The translations under genes were made by a program, and so were the position numbers. This document shows positions 13,933-20,120 of a stretch of DNA of 20,548 bases, in pieces. Below the pieces are notes generated by a model. The model worked only from the letters and a program-made list of their open reading frames with translations. It was not told the origin of the DNA and did no database searches. Each line of letters starts with the position of its first letter. The stretch's first letter is position 1. Source of the DNA: Beijerinckiaceae bacterium (lineage in GTDB: Bacteria > Pseudomonadota > Alphaproteobacteria > Rhizobiales > Beijerinckiaceae); assembly GCA_947456315.1 (NCBI GenBank), contig CANGRU010000002.1:1-20548 (forward strand), given 5' to 3'.

Positions 13933-15306
13933 ATGAGCCTCTTTGCGCTTCCCGCCTCTTTGGAAAAGTCACGCACGGCATGGCGCAGTTTTGCGCGCAA
14001 TGTCGCTGAATACATGCCCAAGGGGCTTTATGCGCGCTCGCTTCTGATCGTCATCGTGCCAATGGTGATTTTGCAATCGGCCATTGCCTATTTTTTCATG
14101 GAGCGCCACTGGCAGCTCGTGACGTTCCGTCTGTCCACGGCTGTGGTGCAGGATATTGCCAGCATTGCCGATCTCTACCGCGCCAATCCGAGTCCGGAGA
14201 ATGTGGTGCTGCTGCAAAAGATCGCCGGCACGCGGATGGGATTGGATGTGCAGTTTTCGGCACGCGAGCCATTGCCGCCGACTTTGCCCAAGCCGTTTTT
14301 CTCGATCCTTGATCAAGCCCTCTCGCGCGAGATTTCAACCCAGATCCGCCGGCCCTTCTGGATTGATACGGTCGGCAAATCGAGCCTTGTTGAAATTCGC
14401 ATCCAGCTAGAGGATTCGATGATGCGCGTGGTGGCGCATCGCAATGCGGCTTATGCGTCCAACTCGCATATTTTCCTGGTCTGGATGGTGGGCACGTCGC
14501 TTGTGTTGCTGGCCGTGTCGGTCGCCTTCTTGCGCAATCAGATCCGCCCGATTTTGAGACTCGCTCAAGCGGCGCAAGATTTCGGCAAGGGGCGTGATGC
14601 GGAATGGCGCCCGCATGGCGCACGTGAAGTGCGCCAGGCCGGTTATGCCTTTATGGAAATGAAACGGCGCATTGAACGCGCGATGGACCAGCGCACAGCC
14701 ATGCTGAATGGCGTCAGTCATGATTTGCGCACGGTGCTGACGCGCTTCAAGCTTTCGCTGGCGTTGCTGGGCGAGGGGCCGGAATTCGAGGCGATCCAGA
14801 AAGACGTCGAAGAAATGCAGCGCATGCTGGAGGCCTATCTCGCCTTCGCGCGTGGTGATGCGGGTGAGGCGGCTGAAACCACCGACATTGGCGCGCTTCT
14901 CGAAGAGCTGAAGGCTGACGCCGAGCGCCAAGGCCATCCCGCACAGATTGAAGTGTCGGGCGAGACGCATGTGATTGTGCGCCCGGATGCCTTCAAGCGC
15001 TGCCTGTCCAATCTCGTCTCCAACGCGTTGCGCTATGGCAATCGCATCGAGATTTCAGCCCAATGCGATGCGCGCTTTCTCACCATCAATGTCGATGATG
15101 ACGGTCCGGGCATTCCTGCGGAAGAGCGTGAGGATGTGTTCCGCCCCTTCTACCAGCGCGATGAAGCACGCACGCTGGAAGAAGGTTTCGGGACAGGTTT
15201 GGGCTTGGCCATCGCACGCGATATTGCGCGCTCGCATGGCGGGGACATTCAATTGTCGCAGAGCCCGCTCGGCGGACTGCGTGCCAGCGTGCGGGTGCCT
15301 GTTTAA
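13933..15306 (+). CDS. Sensor histidine kinase, EnvZ-like, partner of the PetR-like regulator
   Basis: The 457-residue inner-membrane kinase has a first membrane helix at about 36-56 (SLLIVIVPMVILQSAIAYFF), a periplasmic segment of about 120 residues with no motif I recognise, and a second helix at about 179-200. A HAMP linker follows, then a dimerisation domain with SHDLRT around His263 and an ATPase domain: N-box SNLVSNALRYG (359-369), DDDGPGI (388-394) and GFGTGLGL (418-425). After HDLRT comes Val268 where EnvZ-type kinases usually have proline. I recall Ile or Val there in other alphaproteobacterial relatives, so it is probably natural. It ends convergently on the tetR gene and the two stop codons overlap in a TTTAAA palindrome. 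Confidence 0.93.
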   Translation: MSLFALPASLEKSRTAWRSFARNVAEYMPKGLYARSLLIVIVPMVILQSAIAYFFMERHWQLVTFRLSTAVVQDIASIADLYRANPSPENVVLLQKIAGTRMGLDVQFSAREPLPPTLPKPFFSILDQALSREISTQIRRPFWIDTVGKSSLVEIRIQLEDSMMRVVAHRNAAYASNSHIFLVWMVGTSLVLLAVSVAFLRNQIRPILRLAQAAQDFGKGRDAEWRPHGAREVRQAGYAFMEMKRRIERAMDQRTAMLNGVSHDLRTVLTRFKLSLALLGEGPEFEAIQKDVEEMQRMLEAYLAFARGDAGEAAETTDIGALLEELKADAERQGHPAQIEVSGETHVIVRPDAFKRCLSNLVSNALRYGNRIEISAQCDARFLTINVDDDGPGIPAEEREDVFRPFYQRDEARTLEEGFGTGLGLAIARDIARSHGGDIQLSQSPLGGLRASVRVPV

Positions 15307-16028
15307 AGCGTATGCGTGCGGCGTGTGTCCGGATCGCTGGGACCCGTCTCTTCATCGAAATGATCACGCGGTGCGCGCGGGCCGCGTGTGCGGGCCATGC
15401 TCAGGACGGAGCGGGCCAATGTGCGCAAGGGGGCTGCCATGCGGCTCATGTCTTCGACACGCGCCACAAGCTTTTCGCCGCGCGCCAATTCGCGGTCGAG
15501 GGCTGCCATGGTGCGCGCCATAGCCGGATCTTCATCATCGAACCAGACATCGAGGATGCGCGTCCAGGCGATCACAAGGCCTTGCAGTTTGATATGCCCT
15601 GCCGTTCCCTCGGACGTCATGTCGGCGGCCTCCAGCATGAAGCGCATGGAATTGAGCGCCATGGAATTGAGCGCGGTGGCCGAGACCGGATCGCGTCGCG
15701 ACCATTCGACAATGCCGCGCAAGGCTTCGCGATAGGGCGCCATGGCATCAAGGCGGCGCATCAGCACATCGAAGAGGCGATCCTTGGCAGGTTCGGCGGC
15801 GAGATCATTCGTGGTGCCATCCAGAACCACACGATCAATGCGGCGCGAGAAAGCGGCCAGCACGGCGCCCTTGGAGGGGAAGTGATCGCGAAAATCAGCC
15901 AGGCTGATATTGGCACGCACCGCCACATCATGAATGGAAATATCTTCCCAGCGCCGTTCGGCGGCCAGTTCCATGAGGGCATCGACGATCAGGTCGCGCT
16001 TGGATTTGGATGCGGGGGTCTCGCTCAT
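15303..16028 (-). CDS. TetR-family protein with COQ9-like C-terminal region
   Basis: The 241-residue protein has an N-terminal TetR-type helix-turn-helix (about 10-60; ISIHDVAVRANISLADFRDHFPSKGAVLAAF). Its C-terminal region resembles COQ9-type proteins, with AWTRILDVWFDDEDPAMARTMAALDREL as the most similar stretch. It may be a DNA-binding regulator or a lipid-binding ubiquinone-synthesis helper; the sequence alone cannot decide. The ATG at 16028 has GAGG 9 bases upstream, and an upstream GTG at 16061 is less likely. A tandem 15-bp duplication at 15646-15674 doubles ALNSM (residues 119-128). It is the last gene of the ybjN-proC-tetR minus-strand run, 70 bases after proC. Confidence 0.82.
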   Translation of the reverse strand: MSETPASKSKRDLIVDALMELAAERRWEDISIHDVAVRANISLADFRDHFPSKGAVLAAFSRRIDRVVLDGTTNDLAAEPAKDRLFDVLMRRLDAMAPYREALRGIVEWSRRDPVSATALNSMALNSMRFMLEAADMTSEGTAGHIKLQGLVIAWTRILDVWFDDEDPAMARTMAALDRELARGEKLVARVEDMSRMAAPLRTLARSVLSMARTRGPRAPRDHFDEETGPSDPDTRRTHTL

Positions 16029-16098
16029 GAAACTGGGCCTCAAAGGAGAAAGCTCTATCACCTTATCTAGGCTGATCGCGGCCGCTTTCCAATGGGTC

Positions 16099-16932
16099 TT
16101 AGCCGGAGAGCTCGCCTGCGCGACGCAGCGCCGCAGCTACAGCCTCGCGCATCAGGGGCGAGAGACCATCATCTGCCATGAGAACCGCCAGCGCTGCCGC
16201 CGTGGTGCCGCCGGGCGAGGTGACATTCTCGCGCAATTTGGCGGGCGTCAGATCGGGTGAGAGGCGCATCAGCTCGCCTGAGCCCTCGACGGTGGCGCGT
16301 GCCAGACGGCCTGCCAGATCGGCAGGCAGGCCAGCCGCCTCGCCAGCTTTGGCCAGAGCTTCGGTGAGATAGAAAATATAAGCGGGGCCCGAGCCCGAGA
16401 CGGCGGTCACCGCATCGATCAAGGCTTCGCTGTCGAGCCATTCGACGGCACCCACAGCGCCGAGCAAGGCATCTGTCATGGCACGCTGCCGGCTCGTGAC
16501 GCTGGCACTGGCGGCCACACCCGTAATGCCGCGGCCGATGGCAGCCGGTGTGTTGGGCATGGCGCGCACAAACGAGCTGGTGCCCGTGAGGCGTGTGGCC
16601 AAATCGGCAATGCGCTTGCCCGCCAGAATGGAAATGATCAGCGTGCCGGGCCCGACCAGTGGCGCCAGATCCGGTGCGGCTGTGTCCAGCATTTGCGGCT
16701 TGATCGCAAGGATCAGAACTTCTGCGGACTTGCGTGCGGCCGCGGGCGGATTGAGCGCGATGCCATGTTTGGTGCAGGTGGCAACAAGATCAGCATGCGG
16801 AAAGGGCTCAAGAATGGTCACCGCTTGCCCCGGCAATCCCATGGCCAGCCAGCCCGACAGCATGGCAGAGCCCATTTTGCCTGCGCCCACCAGTGTGATC
16901 GACGCAGGGAGATTTGAGGGCGCGTTGGACAT
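16099..16932 (-). CDS. proC: Pyrroline-5-carboxylate reductase
   Basis: The last step of proline synthesis, reducing pyrroline-5-carboxylate with NAD(P)H. The 277-residue product begins MSNAPSNLPASITLVGAGKMG, with the Rossmann GxGxMG at 16-21. It has LAIKPQ, VRAMPNTPAAIGRGITG (the conserved MPNTP motif), DAVTAVSGSGPAYIFYLTEAL and ENVTSPGGTTAAAL, the family signature. The ATG at 16932 overlaps the ybjN stop as TGATG. The much longer open frame upstream is the antisense-frame reading through ybjN and is rejected. Co-translation with YbjN is likely, but why the two are paired is unknown to me. Confidence 0.97.
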   Translation of the reverse strand: MSNAPSNLPASITLVGAGKMGSAMLSGWLAMGLPGQAVTILEPFPHADLVATCTKHGIALNPPAAARKSAEVLILAIKPQMLDTAAPDLAPLVGPGTLIISILAGKRIADLATRLTGTSSFVRAMPNTPAAIGRGITGVAASASVTSRQRAMTDALLGAVGAVEWLDSEALIDAVTAVSGSGPAYIFYLTEALAKAGEAAGLPADLAGRLARATVEGSGELMRLSPDLTPAKLRENVTSPGGTTAAALAVLMADDGLSPLMREAVAAALRRAGELSG

Positions 16933-17432
16933 CAGGCTTCGCCGACTGTCTCGAACATGGCCGCTTCGAGTGCCTCGCGCGCGGTCTTGCCCGCCCACAT
17001 GACAAACTGGAACGACTGGTAATAGCGCTCGCAAGCAGTGATGGCTGCTTTCAGCACGGCTTCGCATTGCTGGGGCGTGGGCTCTGCGCCACCCGAGAGA
17101 ATGATCGCGTGACGGAAGATCACGACATTTTCCGATTCCCAAAGACCGAAATGGCCGACCCAGAGCTGCTCGTTGATGAGCGAAACAAGGGCATTGACCT
17201 CGGCGCGGCGACGCTCGGCAATCTTCACATCAAAGGCACAGGCCACGTGGAGCGATTCCACTTCCGGCAACCAAGTGAAGGCCACTTCATAATCGGTCCA
17301 GCCGCCGCCAACTGTAATGGAAATTTCGTCGTCGTCTTCTCGATCAAAGCGCCAGTCGTTGACTGAGGCAATTCTCTCGACCACATCGACCGGGTGCTCG
17401 GTGCGTTCGAGTTCGGCATGCATAAATGACAT
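16932..17432 (-). CDS. YbjN domain-containing protein
   Basis: The 166-residue acidic cytoplasmic protein matches the bacterial YbjN/sensory-transduction-like family, a fold related to type III secretion chaperones. Stretches such as YEVAFTWLPEVESLHVACAFDVKI, LINEQLWVGHFGLWESENVVIFRHAIIL and ACERYYQSFQFVMWAGK are typical of the alphaproteobacterial members found beside proC. The biochemical role is not known. The ATG at 17432 has AAGG 9 bases upstream; Met4 at 17423 is an alternative. The region directly upstream holds the GANTC cluster, with the nearest site about 50 bases before the start, so this operon is the most obvious candidate for methylation-dependent control. Confidence 0.85.
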   Translation of the reverse strand: MSFMHAELERTEHPVDVVERIASVNDWRFDREDDDEISITVGGGWTDYEVAFTWLPEVESLHVACAFDVKIAERRRAEVNALVSLINEQLWVGHFGLWESENVVIFRHAIILSGGAEPTPQQCEAVLKAAITACERYYQSFQFVMWAGKTAREALEAAMFETVGEA

Positions 17433-17806
17433 AGGCTGAAGCCTTGAAACCTGAATGGGCTGAACGCGGTTTTGGTAAGTGACTCGTGACGACGACGCAG
17501 CGCGCTACCCGTAAGCGGAAACTTTTGCGATTCACTGTTGGCACAACAGGCCAAAACATCAGCGAATCAGTCCGCATCAGGAATATACGCAACTGAGTCC
17601 GGTCGCCTAGAGTCGGCGTGCCCGTGTTTGTGCAAACTCGTGGATTCTGAGAGGCGCGTCTATGACGCAAGTTGTTGTGTCCACAGACGTTACGACTCTG
17701 GCAACGATGTCAAAGCGATGCGCAAGACGCCTGTGGAATCTTTCTTAACGCGCTTGCAAGAGCTGCGTTGGACTCGTTTTGGACTCTTGTTGTTCTCTTT
17801 TGTCCA
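17433..17806. other. Gene-free region packed with ten GANTC sites
   Basis: This 374-bp stretch lies upstream of ybjN (-) and downstream of ubiK (-). It holds no coding frame I believe, no tRNA and no clear terminator. GANTC sites occur at 17481, 17529, 17564, 17595, 17610, 17643, 17694, 17736, 17771 and 17782. GANTC is the CcrM methyltransferase motif in alphaproteobacteria. The last two are inside a direct repeat TTGGACTC at 17768-17775 and 17779-17786, 11 bases apart. Other structure: a perfect palindrome CTGTTGGCACAACAG (17535-17549), an 8-base inverted pair with one mismatch (17657-17664 and 17682-17689), and GTGTCCACA (17677-17685), two changes from a DnaA box. The right third is rich in T. 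Confidence 0.85.
17535..17549. promoter_or_regulatory. Perfect palindrome inside the GANTC cluster
   Basis: CTGTTG-GCA-CAACAG: 6-bp arms with a 3-base centre, flanked by GANTC sites at 17529 and 17564. Could be a dimeric protein's binding site; no family is suggested by the sequence. Confidence 0.4.
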
Positions 17807-18064
17807 TTAACCTTTTGTGTCGAGCTTGGCTTCAAGCTCTGCCAGACGTGCTGCGAGCTTGTCATTCTCTTCGCGCGCCAGAATGGCCATCTCGCGCACC
17901 GCTTCGAATTCTTCGCGCGTCACCACATCCATCGTCGAGAGCAAACGCTCGATCTGAGTCTTGGCAAGGGTTTCGGCCTCGCGGCGCATACCTTGGGCCA
18001 TGCCAGCGGCATCGGTCATCAGGCGGGCCATGTCGTCGAGGATCGGGTTGCGGGTCTGGGGCAT
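17807..18064 (-). CDS. ubiK: Ubiquinone biosynthesis accessory factor UbiK (BMFP family)
   Basis: The 85-residue protein belongs to the BMFP/YqiC family, whose E. coli member UbiK supports ubiquinone synthesis in oxic conditions and binds the Ubi complex and lipids. It starts MPQTRNPILDDMARLMTDAAGMAQGMRREAE, an amphipathic helix. A coiled coil follows (about 47-82; TREEFEAVREMAILAREENDKLAARLAELEAKL), the classic family layout. The ATG at 18064 has AGGA about 7 bases upstream; the longer reading to 18253 is non-family sequence crossing the lgt promoter region and is rejected. It is divergent from lgt across 139 bp. Its downstream side is the GANTC cluster. Confidence 0.9.
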   Translation of the reverse strand: MPQTRNPILDDMARLMTDAAGMAQGMRREAETLAKTQIERLLSTMDVVTREEFEAVREMAILAREENDKLAARLAELEAKLDTKG

Positions 18065-18203
18065 TGCTGTGTCCTGGCAGGAAGGGTCGGGCGAGACGTG
18101 GCAATTGTTTTCGCGCTTCGGGCCCAAAACTGCAAGAGGGCCGAGGGTCGAGCTTGACGGGTGCGGGCGGCTCAGCGCATCACCTGAGGCAACAGGAGCC
18201 ATC

Positions 18204-19031
18204 ATGCCATTATTCATCCTGCCTTTTCCGGCGATCGATCCGGTTCTCGTCAATCTTGGCCCTTTGCCGATCCGTTGGTATGCGCTGGCCTATATTGCCG
18301 GTCTGTTGATCGGCTGGTGGATGACGCAGCGACTGGCGGCGCGTGAGGCTTTCTGGGGTCGACGTGTGCGCCCGCCCGTTGACCAGCTGGATGATCTTCT
18401 CGTCTATGCCGCGCTTGGGATCGTTCTGGGTGGGCGGCTTGGCTATGTGCTGTTCTACAATCTCGATTATTTTCTGATCCATCCCGCCGCGATCCCGGCC
18501 GTGTGGGAAGGTGGCATGTCGTTCCACGGCGGACTTTTGGGCGCATCGCTGGGCATCTGGCTGTTTGCGCGGCGTGTGCGCGTGCCGGTTCTGGCCATTG
18601 CTGACATTTGCGCTGCCGTTGTGCCGGTCGGCATTTTCTTCGGTCGCTTGGCCAATTTCATCAAGCCGGAATTGTGGGGCCGCGTCAGCGATGTTGATTG
18701 GGCGATGGTCTTCCCTGATCCCGCCGCCGGACCTTTTCCGCGTCATCCAAGCCAATTGTATGAGGCGGCCAGCGAAGGTGTGCTTCTGCTCATCTTGCTG
18801 CAGCTCGCGATCCGCATGGGTGCTTTGAAGCGACCGGGGCTCGTCACGGGCCTGTTTGGGATCGGCTATGGCATAGCACGCATTGTCTGCGAATTTTTCC
18901 GCGAACCTGATCCCCAGCTTGGCTTCCTCTTTGGTGGCGCTACCATGGGCATGCTGCTGTCGTTGCCGCTGATCTTGGTGGGTCTGCTGTTTGTGGCGCA
19001 TGCAATGCGAGACAAGGGATTGCAGGCGTGA
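18204..19031 (+). CDS. lgt: Prolipoprotein diacylglyceryl transferase
   Basis: An inner-membrane enzyme that transfers diacylglyceryl from phosphatidylglycerol to the lipobox cysteine of prolipoproteins. The 275-residue protein has about seven hydrophobic helices. Family marks: IRWYALAYIAGLLIGWW (23-39), WEGGMSFHGGLLGA (101-114, with the conserved histidine), the Lgt signature FGRLANFIKPELWG (146-159), HPSQLYEA (181-188) and CEFFREPD (229-236). The ATG at 18204 has AGGAG with 5-base spacing; the frame runs upstream to 17961 but only through ubiK antisense. The next gene's GTG overlaps its stop (GTGA), so lgt and the methyltransferase are coupled. Confidence 0.97.
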   Translation: MPLFILPFPAIDPVLVNLGPLPIRWYALAYIAGLLIGWWMTQRLAAREAFWGRRVRPPVDQLDDLLVYAALGIVLGGRLGYVLFYNLDYFLIHPAAIPAVWEGGMSFHGGLLGASLGIWLFARRVRVPVLAIADICAAVVPVGIFFGRLANFIKPELWGRVSDVDWAMVFPDPAAGPFPRHPSQLYEAASEGVLLLILLQLAIRMGALKRPGLVTGLFGIGYGIARIVCEFFREPDPQLGFLFGGATMGMLLSLPLILVGLLFVAHAMRDKGLQA

Positions 19032-20119
19032 GCGAGCTGAAGCGCATCTTGCAGGAATCCATCGCTCATGATGGCCCGATGGCGCTTGATACATTTATGG
19101 CTGTTTCTCTGAGCCATTCGCGCCACGGCTATTATATGACGCGCGATCCTTTCGGGGTGAAAGGTGACTTCGTCACCGCGCCGGAAATCTCGCAAATGTT
19201 TGGCGAGCTGATCGGGCTGTGGGCCGCAGAAGTCTGGATGATGCTGGGCGCACCTGACAAAGTGCATCTGGTCGAGCTGGGGCCGGGGCGCGGCACATTG
19301 ATGGCTGACGCTTTGCGGGCCGCGCGTGTGTCGAACGAGTTTTCTTCTGCCTTGCAATTGCATCTGGTCGAGACAAGCCCTGTGTTGCAACAGATGCAGA
19401 AAGACAAGCTCGCGCAAGCCCCCGTGCCTGTGACCTGGCACACAAGTCTCGACACGGTTCCCGAAGGGCCGGCAATTTTCATTGCCAATGAATTCTTCGA
19501 TTGTTTGCCTGTGCGCCATTACGTGAAGACGCGCGAAGGTTGGCGCCAGCGCCTTGTCGGGCTCGATGCGCAAGGCGATCTGGGTTTTGGTCTTGCGGCT
19601 GATCCCGAGCCTTTGCTGACAATGGATGCGCCGGATGGAGCGGTGCTCGAGCTCTCGCCCGCCTCGCAATTGTTCATGGGACAAGTGGCAGGGCGCGTGG
19701 CCAAAGGACAGGCGGGCGCATTGATCATTGATTATGGCTATGCCGAAACAGGCTATGGCGAAACGCTGCAAGCGTTGCGTGCGCATCAATCCGTGTCGCC
19801 GCTGACCTGTCCGGGCGAGGCTGATCTCACGGCCCATGTCGATTTTTCATCCCTCACGCGGGCAGCGCAGGCTGCGGGGGCAGATGTGTTTGGCCCCGTG
19901 TCGCAGGGTGAATTGCTTTTGCGCTTGGGCATTGCCCAACGCGCGGAGGCGTTGAAAAAGCGCGCCAGCGAAGAACAGGCGCAGGCGATTGAGCTGGCTT
20001 TGGCGCGTCTGGTGACCGAGCGCGTTGGCGACATGCCGGGCATGGGCACTTTGTTCAAGGCGCTGGCGGTTCTGCCGCGTGGCGCTTGCGTGCCGCCGGG
20101 CTTTGCGCGTGAGTCTTGA
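19028..20119 (+). CDS. Class I SAM-dependent methyltransferase, MidA/NDUFAF7 family
   Basis: The 363-residue protein matches the MidA/NDUFAF7 (DUF185) family, whose mitochondrial member methylates an arginine of the NDUFS2 subunit of respiratory complex I. Visible motifs: FMAVSLSHSRHGYYMTRDPFG (23-43), GDFVTAPEISQMFGELIG (46-63), the SAM-binding VHLVELGPGRGTLMAD (79-94) and FIANEFFDCLPVRHY. IIDYGY and HVDFSSLTRAAQAAG close the fold. It starts with GTG at 19028, overlapping the lgt stop by 4 bases; AAGGG precedes it. The pgeF ATG lies 1 base after its stop. By homology the target would be NuoD-like complex I, but this is inference. lgt-midA-pgeF is a run I recall from other alphaproteobacteria. 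Confidence 0.92.
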   Translation: MSELKRILQESIAHDGPMALDTFMAVSLSHSRHGYYMTRDPFGVKGDFVTAPEISQMFGELIGLWAAEVWMMLGAPDKVHLVELGPGRGTLMADALRAARVSNEFSSALQLHLVETSPVLQQMQKDKLAQAPVPVTWHTSLDTVPEGPAIFIANEFFDCLPVRHYVKTREGWRQRLVGLDAQGDLGFGLAADPEPLLTMDAPDGAVLELSPASQLFMGQVAGRVAKGQAGALIIDYGYAETGYGETLQALRAHQSVSPLTCPGEADLTAHVDFSSLTRAAQAAGADVFGPVSQGELLLRLGIAQRAEALKKRASEEQAQAIELALARLVTERVGDMPGMGTLFKALAVLPRGACVPPGFARES

Positions 20120-20120
20120 G

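Noticed and set aside
16933..17142. 70-residue N-terminal extension of proC
   Set aside because: It reads through ybjN in another frame; the ATG at 16932 begins proper proC sequence and is coupled to the ybjN stop.
17539..17553. Sigma-54-like TGGCAC element in the GANTC region
   Set aside because: There is no GC dinucleotide at the required distance, so the -12 element is missing.
17481..17786. Chromosomal replication origin
   Set aside because: Only one poor DnaA-like box is seen and the usual alphaproteobacterial origin neighbours are absent, so I list it as a hypothesis and not a feature.
17538..17810. 90-residue open frame through the GANTC cluster
   Set aside because: It needs a TTG start with no ribosome binding site and shows no domain or hydrophobic pattern.
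17672..18157. 161-residue open frame across the GANTC cluster and antisense to ubiK
   Set aside because: Most of it is the reverse of ubiK, whose helix and coiled-coil pattern is clear.
18866..19837. 323-residue open frame antisense to lgt and the methyltransferase
   Set aside because: Shadow of well-recognised genes, with His/Arg/Gln-rich low-quality composition.
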